From contig BOKP01000003.1 of the NCBI GenBank assembly GCA_016861045.1, forward strand, positions 311,501 through 375,500: a stretch of 64,000 bases of DNA, read 5' to 3'. Below are positions 54,520-62,091 of the stretch, in pieces. The stretch is from Actinomycetes bacterium. GTDB lineage: Bacteria > Actinomycetota > Thermoleophilia > Solirubrobacterales > 70-9. Positions within the stretch are counted from its first letter, which is position 1. Each line of letters begins with the position of its first letter. Position numbers and translations under genes: made by a program. Under the pieces are notes generated by a model. The model was given only the letters and a program-made list of their open reading frames with translations. It was not told the DNA's origin and searched no databases.

Positions 54520-55869
54520 TCAGCCCGGCAGGAGCGAGCGCAGGTCGCCCTCGAAGCCCGGATAGCTGACCCGGGCGCAGCCGAAATCGCGCACGGTGAC
54601 CCCCTCGCGCGAGGCGAGGCCGGCGACGGCGCCCAGCATCGCCAGGCGATGGTCGCCCCGGGCGTCGATCTCGCCGCCGCGGATGCCGCCGGTGCCCCGC
54701 ACCGCGAACCCGTCCTCGAGCGGCTCGGCGTCGCCGCCGATGGCGTTGATCGCGTCGACCGCCCCGGCGATCCGGTCGGACTCCTTGTGGCGGAGCTCGG
54801 CGGCGCCGCCGACGTGCGTCGTCCCCTCGGCGAAGCACCCGAGCAGGCCGACGAGCGGCAGCTCGTCGATCGTCGCCGGGACCTCGGCGGCGACGACGCG
54901 CGCCGCCGCGAGCCCGCCGTGGCGCGCCCGCACCGAGCCGACCGGCTCGCCGCCCTCGCGCCCCTCCTCGACGACCTCGATATCGGCGCCCATCCGGTTC
55001 AGGACCCCGAGCAGCCCGATCCGCGTCGGGTTCAGGCCGACCCCGGCGACGGTCACGTCGCCCCCCGGGACGAGCAGGGCGGCGGCGAGGTGGAAGGCGG
55101 CCGAGGAGAGATCGCCCGGCACCCGCATCGGCGGCAGCGCGATCCCCTCCGCCGGCTCGACCGCGATCGTCGACCGGACCGGATCGCCGGGGAGGCTCGG
55201 CCGCTCCCGCTCGACGCGGACGGCGGCGCCGGCGGCGCGGAGCATCCGCTCGCTGTGGTCGCGCGACGCCGCCGGCTCACGTACCGTCGTCCGGCCCTCC
55301 GCGAGCAGGCCCGCGAGCAGCAGGCACGACTTGACCTGGGCGGACGCGACGGGCATCTCGTGATGGATAGCGTGCAGGCGACCTCCGTCGATCGCAAGCG
55401 GCGGCCGCCCTCCGGGCGCCGTCTCGACCGCCGCCCCCATCTCCCGCAGCGGCTCGGCGATGCGGGCCATCGGCCGCATCCGGATCGACCCGTCGCCGTC
55501 GAGCCGGAAGCCGCGACCCTCCTGGCCGGCTAGGAGGCCGGCAAGGAGGCGGATCAGCGTGCCGGCGTTGCCGACGTCGATCGCGCCCACCGGCTCGGCG
55601 GCGCCGGCGATCCCGAAGCCCCCGATGCCGACATCGAGGGCGCCGCCGCGATCGCCGGGGCGCACCTCGACCGCCGCCCCGAGCGCTTCGATCGCCGACA
55701 GCGTGCTGCGGGTGTCGGCCGAGTCGAGGTAGCCCGAGACGCGGGTCGACCCGTCGCCGAACGCGCCGAGCAGGGCGGCGCGATGCGAGATCGACTTGTC
55801 GGGCGGCGCCTCGAGCCTGCCGGCAGGCGGCCCGACCGCGGCGAAGTGCGCGTCGACCCGCCCCCGCAT
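54520..55869 (-). CDS. aroA: 3-phosphoshikimate 1-carboxyvinyltransferase (EPSP synthase)
   Basis: A 449-residue shikimate-pathway enzyme, step six. DKSISHRAALLGAFGDGSTR near the N-terminus is the substrate motif. DVGNAGTLIRLLAGLLA and the C-terminal RHKESDRIAGAVDAINAIGG with DHRLAMLGAVAG are intact. It overlaps tyrA by 1 nt and precedes the cmk-der pair. The aromatic operon order is aroF-tyrA-aroA. Confidence 0.96.
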   Translation of the reverse strand: MRGRVDAHFAAVGPPAGRLEAPPDKSISHRAALLGAFGDGSTRVSGYLDSADTRSTLSAIEALGAAVEVRPGDRGGALDVGIGGFGIAGAAEPVGAIDVGNAGTLIRLLAGLLAGQEGRGFRLDGDGSIRMRPMARIAEPLREMGAAVETAPGGRPPLAIDGGRLHAIHHEMPVASAQVKSCLLLAGLLAEGRTTVREPAASRDHSERMLRAAGAAVRVERERPSLPGDPVRSTIAVEPAEGIALPPMRVPGDLSSAAFHLAAALLVPGGDVTVAGVGLNPTRIGLLGVLNRMGADIEVVEEGREGGEPVGSVRARHGGLAAARVVAAEVPATIDELPLVGLLGCFAEGTTHVGGAAELRHKESDRIAGAVDAINAIGGDAEPLEDGFAVRGTGGIRGGEIDARGDHRLAMLGAVAGLASREGVTVRDFGCARVSYPGFEGDLRSLLPG

Positions 55870-57011
55870 CAGCCGCCTCCGCTCTCGGCGACCGGCGCGA
55901 CCTCGTGGCCGAGGCCGGCGACCACCTCGGCGGCCTGCACGGCCTCCTCGACGCCGGCGATCCAGAGCGAGATCGCGCCCGTGCGCCGATCCGCCGCCGG
56001 GAACAGCGACATGTCCTCGATGTTGACCCCGGCGCGACCGAGCGCCAGGGCGATCTCGGCGACGGTCCCGGGGCGGTTCTCGACCGCGATCCGGAGCTCG
56101 ACGAGCGGCGCCGTCGCCAGCTCCGCCTCGAGCATCCGGCGGCGGTCGTCGCGGGCCGATCGCTGCCAGGATTGGATCCGCTCGCGATCGCCGCCGCGGA
56201 TCAGCTCCGCCGCCGACCGCAGGCGCTCGACCGCCTCGTCGATCTCGGCCGCGACCGCAGCGCGATTGGAGCTGAAGATGTCCGCCCAGACCGCCGGGTT
56301 CGCGCCGGCCACCCGGGTCGCGTCGCGGAAGCTGCGGCCGACCTCGGGCCGGCGCTCCGCGCCGGCGGGCAGCGAGCCGGCGGCGATCCCGGCGAGGACG
56401 TTGGCGAGAACGTGCGGAAGGTGGCTGATCGTCGCCATCTCGAGATCGTGGGCGGCGGGGTCGAGAGCCATCGGACGCGCCCCGATCCCCGCCAGCACGC
56501 CGTGGAGGCGGTCGAACAGCACGCCCTGCGAGCGCTCGGTCGGCGTCAGGTACCAGCGCACGCCCTCGAACAGGTCCTGGCGCGCGCCCTCGACGCCGGC
56601 CGTCTCGGCCCCCGCGAGCGGGTGACCGCCGATGAAGCGGTCGGCCGACGGATCCGCGGCGATCGCCTCGACGAGCGCCTGCTTGGTGGAGCCGACGTCG
56701 CTGACCACCGTCGCCGGCGGCGACTCCCGCAGGGCCGCGGCGACGAGGCCCGGCAGCGCCGCGACCGGGGCGGCGCAGAAGACGGCGTCGGCGTCGGCGA
56801 CGGCGTCGGCGATCGAGACCGCGGCCCGGTCGAGGACTCCGAGCGCGACGGCTCGATCGCGGTTGGCGCCGTCGGGGTCGTAGCCGACGACCTCGGCTCC
56901 GAGCCGGTGTCGGGCGGCGAGGCCGATCGAGCCACCGATCAGGCCGACGCCGAGGACCGCTACCCGGGGCGGATGGTCAGGGCTCTCGGCCACGCGCCGA
57001 TCATCGCTCAA
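55869..57011 (-). CDS. tyrA: Prephenate dehydrogenase with ACT domain
   Basis: A 380-residue enzyme of tyrosine synthesis. The NAD-binding motif AVLGVGLIGGSIGLAARHRLG is followed by DVGSTKQALVEAI and FIGGHPLAGAE, the GH(P)LAG signature, then a helical dimerisation region. The last 80 residues match an ACT domain (LVELRIAVENRPGTVAEIAL), suggesting tyrosine feedback. The TTG start at 57011 overlaps the aroF stop (TTGA); GTG at 56993 is an alternative. Confidence 0.93.
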   Translation of the reverse strand: MSDDRRVAESPDHPPRVAVLGVGLIGGSIGLAARHRLGAEVVGYDPDGANRDRAVALGVLDRAAVSIADAVADADAVFCAAPVAALPGLVAAALRESPPATVVSDVGSTKQALVEAIAADPSADRFIGGHPLAGAETAGVEGARQDLFEGVRWYLTPTERSQGVLFDRLHGVLAGIGARPMALDPAAHDLEMATISHLPHVLANVLAGIAAGSLPAGAERRPEVGRSFRDATRVAGANPAVWADIFSSNRAAVAAEIDEAVERLRSAAELIRGGDRERIQSWQRSARDDRRRMLEAELATAPLVELRIAVENRPGTVAEIALALGRAGVNIEDMSLFPAADRRTGAISLWIAGVEEAVQAAEVVAGLGHEVAPVAESGGG

Positions 57012-57853
57012 ACCGGGCCCCCGGGGATGGCGGGCGCCCGTCCTCCGATCGCCGCCGCCCGCCGGACGCGATCGGCGTAGGCGCCGAACCGGTCGGCGGC
57101 CAGCGCCTGCGGGCCGTCGCAGATCGCGTTCTCGGGGTCGGGGTGGACCTCGACGATGATCCCGTCGGCGCCCGCCGCCGCGGCGGCCAGCGACATCGGC
57201 TCGACCCAGTCGCGGCGGCCCGGCGCGTGGCTCGGGTCGACGAGCACGGGCAGGCTCGATCGCTCCTGGAGCGCCGGGACCGCGAGCAGGTCGAGCGTGA
57301 ACCGGTAGGCGGTCTCGTGGGTGCGGATCCCCCGCTCGCACAGCATCACCCGCTCGTTGCCCTCCTTGAGCACGTACTCGGAGGCGAGCAGCAGCTCGTC
57401 GAGGGTGGCGGCGAGCCCGCGCTTGAGCAGGACCGCGCGGTCGCCGCGCCCGAGCTCGGTGAGCAGCGGGTAGTTCTGCATGTTGCGGGCGCCGACCTGG
57501 ATCACGTCGGCGACGGCGGCCACGTCCTCGAGGTCGCGGACATCGAGCAGCTCGGTGACCACCGGCAACCCGGTTCGCCGCTTCGCCTCGGCGAGGATCT
57601 CGAGCCCCTCGCGTCCGAGCCCCTGGAACGAGTAGGGAGAGCTCCGCGGCTTGTAGGCACCGCCGCGCAGCATCGACGCGCCGCCGGCCGCCACCGCGTC
57701 CGCCACCGCCTCCGTCTGCTCACGGCTCTCGACCGTGCAGGGGCCGGCGATCAGCGTGAAGCCGGCGCCGACGTGACGACCGGCGACGTCGAATCCGCGC
57801 GCGGGGTTCCCGGCCGGCCCGGCGGGGATCTGGTCGAGGGCTGTCGTGTTCAT
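57008..57853 (-). CDS. aroF: 3-deoxy-7-phosphoheptulonate synthase
   Basis: A 281-residue DAHP synthase of the KDO8P-like, short form, the first step of aromatic synthesis. FTLIAGPCTVESREQTEAVA, GGAYKPRSSPYSFQGLG, QVGARNMQNY, LLKRGLAATLDELLLA, CERGIRTHE and VDPSHAPGRRD cover the metal and PEP ligands (Cys, His, Glu, Asp). No N-terminal ACT or ferredoxin domain is fused. The ATG at 57853 has AAAGG about 9 nt upstream. Control may depend on the leader ORF 103 nt upstream. Confidence 0.95.
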   Translation of the reverse strand: MNTTALDQIPAGPAGNPARGFDVAGRHVGAGFTLIAGPCTVESREQTEAVADAVAAGGASMLRGGAYKPRSSPYSFQGLGREGLEILAEAKRRTGLPVVTELLDVRDLEDVAAVADVIQVGARNMQNYPLLTELGRGDRAVLLKRGLAATLDELLLASEYVLKEGNERVMLCERGIRTHETAYRFTLDLLAVPALQERSSLPVLVDPSHAPGRRDWVEPMSLAAAAAGADGIIVEVHPDPENAICDGPQALAADRFGAYADRVRRAAAIGGRAPAIPGGPV

Positions 57854-57873
57854 GCTGCTGCCTTTCGGATCGG

Positions 57874-57950
57874 GGCCGGTCGCGACGGCCGGCGGAGCTG
57901 GCTCGGGGGTCGATGCTCGGGGTTGCGACCGGTGTTACGACGCCGGCCGG
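57874..57950 (-). promoter_or_regulatory. Alternative stem-loops upstream of aroF
   Basis: In the minus-strand RNA the segment CGCCGGCC (57887-57894) can pair with the upstream CCGGCCGGCG (57941-57950) or with the downstream CCGGCC (57874-57879), but not both. The downstream stem is GGCC/GGCC with a GTC-type inner pair over 57874-57890. There is no U-run after it. This fits an attenuator-like switch; folding energies were not computed. Confidence 0.4.
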
Positions 57951-57955
57951 GACGC

Positions 57956-58057
57956 CTAGCTAAATCGCCAGGAGCGATACGAGAGGCGGGCGCGACGACG
58001 GGCGCCGGTGGGCGCGGGGATCCCGGAGACGGGTGCGGTCGTCGTCGGCGTGCGCAT
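57956..58057 (-). CDS. Putative aromatic leader peptide
   Basis: A 33-codon ORF between the hisC-type gene and aroF. It ends LSYRSWRFS, so Tyr, Trp and Phe codons lie within six codons just before the stop. They are TAT, TGG and TTT, with CGA between; TAT and TTT are rare in this GC-rich genome, where TAC and TTC dominate. Only 24 non-aromatic residues precede. A promoter (-35 TTGCGG at 58089-58094, 18-nt spacer, -10 TACAAA at 58065-58070) ends 7 nt before the ATG, so it is leaderless itself. The role in attenuation of the aroF operon is an inference. Confidence 0.55.
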   Translation of the reverse strand: MRTPTTTAPVSGIPAPTGARRRARLSYRSWRFS

Positions 58058-58060
58058 TCC

Positions 58061-58074
58061 GTGCTTTGTAGCAC
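58061..58074. promoter_or_regulatory. Inverted repeat over the leader promoter -10
   Basis: GTGCT-TTGT-AGCAC, a 5-bp inverted repeat with a 4-nt spacer, covers the TACAAA -10 box. It may be an operator or part of the promoter. Confidence 0.35.
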
Positions 58075-58094
58075 GGCGGGGCGGCGGGCCGCAA
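58065..58094 (-). promoter_or_regulatory. Promoter of the aromatic leader
   Basis: On the minus strand, TTGCGG (58089-58094), an 18-nt spacer and TACAAA (58065-58070) lie just after the hisC-type stop (58105). Transcription would start near the ATG at 58057. Confidence 0.55.
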
Positions 58095-58104
58095 GCGCCG
58101 AGGA

Positions 58105-59196
58105 TCAGAGCAGCTCGGCGAGCGCATCGAGGAAGCGGCGGTTCTCGGCCGCGGTCCCGTAGGTGACGCGGACGTGCCCGGGGCCCCCGAGCGGCGTCCC
58201 GGCGCGGACGATCACGCCGCGGCGGCCCAGGCCCTCGACGATCTCCCCCTCGTCGCGATCGCCGAGGTCGATCCATGAGAAGTTCGCCTCGGTGTCCGCG
58301 GTCCGCAGGCCGAGGCCGCGGAGCTCCTCCTCGACGGCGACCCGCTCGGCGATCGTCCGCTCGACCCGGGAATCGACGTCGTCGCCGTGCAGGAGCGCCT
58401 CGGCACCGGCAGCCTGGGCGAGCAGGTTGACGCTGAACGGCTGGCGGACCGCGTCGACCGCGCCCCGGAAGCGGGCCGAGCCGAGGGCGTAGCCGCAGCG
58501 CAGGCCGGCGAGGCCGTAGACCTTGCTGAACGTTCGCAACAGCACCAGGTTCGGATGCTCGGCGAGCAGGTCGACGGTGGCGTCGGGATGGTCGAGGACC
58601 TGCATCTCCACGTAGGCCTCGTCGACGACCACGGTGACGTGGTCGGGCACGCGATCGAGGAACGCCGCGATCGCGTCCGGCGGCAGGCAGGTCCCGGTCG
58701 GGTTGTTGGGGTTGCAGACGACGACGAGCCGGGTCGCCGCGGTCACCTCGGTCGCCATCGCGTCGAGGTCGTGGCGGTAGGCATCGTCGAGCGGCACGCG
58801 GATCTCGCGGGCGCCGGCGAGCGGCGCGAGCTGCGGATACATCGAGAACGACGGCCACGCGTAGAGGATCTCGGCGCCCGGCTCGCAGAGCGCGAGCGCC
58901 GCGGCGAGCAGGATCTCGCAGGAGCCGTTGGCGACCGCGATCCCGCCAGGCTCGACCTCGAAGCGGTCGGCGAGGCGGCGCCGCAGCCGCGCCGCGTGCT
59001 GGTCCGGATACCGGTTCGACCCGATCGCCGCCTCGCGAATCGCCTCGAGCACGGCCGGGTGCGGCCCCCAGGGGGACTCGTTCGATGCCAGCTTGATCAC
59101 GTCCGAGGCCTCGTAGGTGCGGCGGGCGCGGTCGATGTCCATGCCGCCCTCGTAGTGCGGCAGCGCCTCGAGCTTCTTCGCGAACCGGACGGTCAT
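58105..59196 (-). CDS. hisC: HisC-family aromatic/histidinol-phosphate aminotransferase
   Basis: A 363-residue PLP enzyme, fold type I. The Schiff-base Lys225 lies in LRTFSKVYGLAGLRCG; KLASNESPWGPHP, CNPNNPTGTC and VDEAYVEM are typical of HisC. The same family includes aromatic aminotransferases that make Phe and Tyr. No other his gene is in the window, while aroH lies 10 nt upstream and the aroF-tyrA-aroA genes downstream, so an aromatic role is likely, as in some other bacteria. Confidence 0.92.
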   Translation of the reverse strand: MTVRFAKKLEALPHYEGGMDIDRARRTYEASDVIKLASNESPWGPHPAVLEAIREAAIGSNRYPDQHAARLRRRLADRFEVEPGGIAVANGSCEILLAAALALCEPGAEILYAWPSFSMYPQLAPLAGAREIRVPLDDAYRHDLDAMATEVTAATRLVVVCNPNNPTGTCLPPDAIAAFLDRVPDHVTVVVDEAYVEMQVLDHPDATVDLLAEHPNLVLLRTFSKVYGLAGLRCGYALGSARFRGAVDAVRQPFSVNLLAQAAGAEALLHGDDVDSRVERTIAERVAVEEELRGLGLRTADTEANFSWIDLGDRDEGEIVEGLGRRGVIVRAGTPLGGPGHVRVTYGTAAENRRFLDALAELL

Positions 59197-59206
59197 CGCG
59201 GCCCGC

Positions 59207-59581
59207 TCACTGGGCCGACTTCAGGTCGGAGCGGAGATCGGCGGCGGCGCCGAGGTAGGCGTGGGCGGGGACGTGGTCGGCGGGCGCGTAGTAGTGGAGC
59301 ATCGTGCGGATGACGCGGTCCATCGCGCCCGGCACCTCGATCTCCCGCGCGCACAGGAGCGGCACCGCGTCGAGTCCGAGGTTGCGGGCGGCCACCGCCG
59401 GGAACTCGGCGTCGAGGTCGCCGGTGCAGGTGAACACGCAGCTGATCATCCGCTCCGGGGCGAGGCCGTTGCGATCGATCAGCTCGCGAAGCAGCGCGTC
59501 CGTGGCCTCGAGGATCGCGGCGCGCTCGTTCGCGGCGGCCTGCACGGCGCCGCGCAGGGCGAACACGCGCTCGTCGCTCAT
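59207..59581 (-). CDS. aroH: Chorismate mutase AroH type
   Basis: A 124-residue trimeric-type chorismate mutase. RVFALRGAVQAAANERAAIL (substrate Arg), ELIDRNGLAPERMISCVFTC and ARNLGLDAVPLLCAREIEVPG are typical, and GAMDRVIRTMLHY holds the C-terminal Arg. It converts chorismate to prephenate, feeding TyrA and the aminotransferase. The start at 59581 is used; the longer ATG at 59617 would overlap rluB. It begins the aroH-hisC pair. Confidence 0.94.
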   Translation of the reverse strand: MSDERVFALRGAVQAAANERAAILEATDALLRELIDRNGLAPERMISCVFTCTGDLDAEFPAVAARNLGLDAVPLLCAREIEVPGAMDRVIRTMLHYYAPADHVPAHAYLGAAADLRSDLKSAQ

Positions 59582-59603
59582 CTCCGGCCTCGGCCCCGGC
59601 TGA

Positions 59604-60299
59604 TCATCGCCCCGCATCCTTCCAGAGCCGCCTCAGCTCCGAGCGCGAGAGCCGCCGTACGGCGCCGGGCGGCAGGTCGCCGAGCACGAGCGAGCCGAAC
59701 CGGACCCGCTCGAGAGCGGAGACCCGGTTGCCGACCGCCTCGACCATTCGCCGGACCTGGCGGTTGCGGCCCTCGCGGATCGTGATCTCGATCTCGCGCG
59801 GCCCGACCCGGTCCACCTCGGACGGCGCGGTCGGCCCGTCATCGAGCTCGACTCCGGATCGGAGCCGGGCGAGCTCGCGGGCGCCGATCGGCCGCCGGAG
59901 GACCGCCCTGTAGGCCTTCGGCACCCGGTAGCGGGGGTGGGTGAGCCGGTTCGCCAGCTCGCCGTCGTTGGTGAGCAGGATCAGGCCCGTGGAATCGGCG
60001 TCGAGACGGCCGACCGGGTAGAGCCGGCGGTCGCTCGTCACGAGGTCGGCCACGGCCCGCCGCCGGCCCGGCTCGCGCGCCGTCGAGGTGACGTCGAGCG
60101 GCTTGTTGACGATCCAGGTCTCCCGCGGCTCGGGCAGCACCGGCCGGCCGCCGAACGCGACGCCGCTCGCGGCATCGACGTCCCGGGCCGGATCGGTGAC
60201 GACGACCCCGTCGATCGACACCCGCCGATCGGCGATCAGCCGCTCGGCGGCGCGCCGCGAGGCGACACCGCAATGGGCGAGATAGCGGCTGAGCCGCAC
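59604..60299 (-). CDS. rluB: rRNA pseudouridine synthase (RluB/RsuA family)
   Basis: A 231-residue enzyme. The N-terminal S4 domain (RLSRYLAHCGVASRRAAERL) precedes the catalytic region: YPVGRLDADSTGLILLTNDG with catalytic Asp, then RPRYRVPKAYRA-type and REGRNRQVRRM motifs. It belongs to the scpA-scpB-rluB group usual in Gram-positive bacteria. The GTG at 60299 is used; the longer frame to 60632 runs through the ACT gene and is spurious. Confidence 0.93.
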   Translation of the reverse strand: MRLSRYLAHCGVASRRAAERLIADRRVSIDGVVVTDPARDVDAASGVAFGGRPVLPEPRETWIVNKPLDVTSTAREPGRRRAVADLVTSDRRLYPVGRLDADSTGLILLTNDGELANRLTHPRYRVPKAYRAVLRRPIGARELARLRSGVELDDGPTAPSEVDRVGPREIEITIREGRNRQVRRMVEAVGNRVSALERVRFGSLVLGDLPPGAVRRLSRSELRRLWKDAGR

Positions 60300-60301
60300 G
60301 G

Positions 60302-60709
60302 TCAGCGTTCCGTCGGCCCGAGCCCGCGCAGGCGATGGCCGGCGCCGCGCAGAGCGTCGGCGGCCGCGCCGGCCCGGTCGACCGGGACGAGGATGTAGTC
60401 GGTGTCGAAGGTCGAGACGGCGAACACCGGGACGTCCGCCTCGGCGAGCGGCGCGGCGATCGAGGCGAGGACCCCGGTCAGCGCATGATCCAGCGGGCCG
60501 GCGACCGCGAGCGCGCGCCAGCCTCGCGACACGCAGGCATCGGCCGGAACGTCGTCGGCGCGGCAGACGATCGAGGTCTCCGCCGCGGTCACCGTCGTCG
60601 ACAGCAGGCCGCCGGCGCCCGGCCGGGCCCACTCCGGGACCGCGTCGCCGGTGCCGAGCCGGATGACGGCGAGCTCCCCCTCGAGCAGCGTGAGGTCGAC
60701 GGGGCTCAA
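60302..60709 (-). CDS. ACT-domain protein (ACT_7/CASTOR-like)
   Basis: A 135-residue protein with two ACT-like halves. The start VDLTLLEGELAVIRLGTGDA and the end PVFAVSTFDTDYILVPVDRA are the hallmarks of the CASTOR-type ACT family, which binds amino acids. It has no catalytic or DNA-binding part, so it may be a small-molecule sensor. It lies between scpB and rluB, and starts at TTG 60709 with a TTGA overlap of the scpB stop. The ligand is unknown. Confidence 0.85.
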   Translation of the reverse strand: MSPVDLTLLEGELAVIRLGTGDAVPEWARPGAGGLLSTTVTAAETSIVCRADDVPADACVSRGWRALAVAGPLDHALTGVLASIAAPLAEADVPVFAVSTFDTDYILVPVDRAGAAADALRGAGHRLRGLGPTER

Positions 60710-61293
60710 GGAGCGGCGCGCTGCTCGCCCGCCTCGAGCAGCCGCTCGCGGAGGTCGGCCGCGTCCTCGGGGGTGGGGTCGAACTTCGACACGTCGGGCA
60801 GATCCTCGAGCCCGCGGAGGCCGAACAGGCGCTCGAAAAGCGCGCTCGTCCGGTAGATCACCGCGCCGAAGCGGGAACGGCCGGCCTCCTCGATCAGGCC
60901 CCGCTCCCCGAGCGTCTGCACCGCCGATTCGGAGCTGACGCCGCGGATCCGCGCGATCTCGGGCCTCGAGACCGGTTGCAGGTAGGCGACGATCGCCAGC
61001 GTCTCGGCCTGGGCGGCCGTCAGCGGCGGCGTCTTCGGGCGCGCGAGCAGGCGCCGGGCGGCAGCCTCGGCGGCGGGATCGGTCGCGAGCGCCCAGCCGC
61101 CCGCGACCTCGCGCAGGACGATGCCCCGCCGGCCCGGCGCCAGCTCCTCGGCCAGCAGGTCGAGGGCGTTGCGGAGCTGGACCTCGCTCACCTCGCAGGC
61201 CTCGATCAGCTCGCCGACCGGGACCGGATCGGGCGCCAGGAAGAGCAGGGCCTCGACGATCCGCGCCAGCTCGGCGGCGCTGCCGTCGCTCAT
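60706..61293 (-). CDS. scpB: Condensin subunit ScpB
   Basis: A 195-residue winged-helix protein that bridges SMC heads with ScpA. IVEALLFLAPDPVPVGELIEA, LALATDPAAEAAARRLL and ETLAIVAYLQPVSRPEIARIRGV with LIEEAGR are typical. It overlaps scpA by 4 nt and continues into the ACT gene. It is normal in length although the SMC here is very short. Confidence 0.93.
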   Translation of the reverse strand: MSDGSAAELARIVEALLFLAPDPVPVGELIEACEVSEVQLRNALDLLAEELAPGRRGIVLREVAGGWALATDPAAEAAARRLLARPKTPPLTAAQAETLAIVAYLQPVSRPEIARIRGVSSESAVQTLGERGLIEEAGRSRFGAVIYRTSALFERLFGLRGLEDLPDVSKFDPTPEDAADLRERLLEAGEQRAAP

Positions 61294-62060
61294 CCCCGCC
61301 CCCCGGCGCCGGCCTCGACCCTCCGCCCTCGGCCCTCGACCATCTCTCCCCGCACCTCGATCGGCCCGAAGTTCTCGTGCTGGCTCCAGGTCGCCTCGCC
61401 CTTCTTGTGGAGCTCGAGCAGGGCGAAGATCGTCACCGCCTGCGTCAGCCGGTCCTCGCTCCCGAACTGCTCGTCGAAATCGATCCGCGACGCGCGCCGG
61501 AGCAGGGCTCGGACGACCCCGAGGCGCCGCTCGAGCGAGACCGTCGGGCGGATGTGGCTGGTATCGGGGACGGGCGGGGCGCTCAGCAGGTCGCCGAGGG
61601 CGACCCCGAGGCGATCGGGATCGTAGGCCCGAACAGCGGCTTCGATCGAGACGCGGCGAAGCTCCGGCGGCAGCGGCGCGGCGCGGTGGAGGTAGGGCGC
61701 CTCGGCGGCGAGGCGGCGGCCGAGCTCGGCGCCGGCATCGCGGTAGCGGCGGTACTCGAGCATGCGCGCGAGCAGCTCGTCGGCCGCCTCCTCGGGGCCG
61801 AGGTCGAGCCCGGCCTCCTCCTCCGCCGGCAACATCAGGCGCGACTTCAGCTCGAGCAGGGCGGCGACGAGGACGAGGAACTCGGTCGCGGCCTCGAGAT
61901 CGAGATCGCCCTCCTCCTCGAGGTGCCCGACGTAGGCGACGACGACGGCCCCGAGCTCGACCTCGAGCAGGCTCACCTCCTCGCGGAGGACGACCGCCAG
62001 GAGCAGGTCGAAGGGGCCGGTGAAGACGTCGAGATCGAGCTCGAGGTCGGCGGTGCGCAC
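61290..62060 (-). CDS. scpA: Condensin kleisin ScpA
   Basis: A 256-residue kleisin. The N-terminus LDVFTGPFDLLLAVVLREEVS and the helix ATEFLVLVAALLELKSRLML are typical and bind the SMC neck; the C-terminal winged helix (about 180-256) contacts the SMC head. GTG start at 62060 has TAATCT 7 nt upstream. It begins the scpA-scpB-ACT-rluB run. All pieces look normal. Confidence 0.94.
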   Translation of the reverse strand: MRTADLELDLDVFTGPFDLLLAVVLREEVSLLEVELGAVVVAYVGHLEEEGDLDLEAATEFLVLVAALLELKSRLMLPAEEEAGLDLGPEEAADELLARMLEYRRYRDAGAELGRRLAAEAPYLHRAAPLPPELRRVSIEAAVRAYDPDRLGVALGDLLSAPPVPDTSHIRPTVSLERRLGVVRALLRRASRIDFDEQFGSEDRLTQAVTIFALLELHKKGEATWSQHENFGPIEVRGEMVEGRGRRVEAGAGGRG

Positions 62061-62067
62061 GAACGGG

Positions 62068-62073
62068 AGATTA
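62068..62073 (-). promoter_or_regulatory. -10 box, leaderless start of scpA
   Basis: TAATCT on the minus strand, 7 nt before the GTG at 62060. Confidence 0.55.
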
Positions 62074-62091
62074 GGCGGGCTGCCGGTCGGC

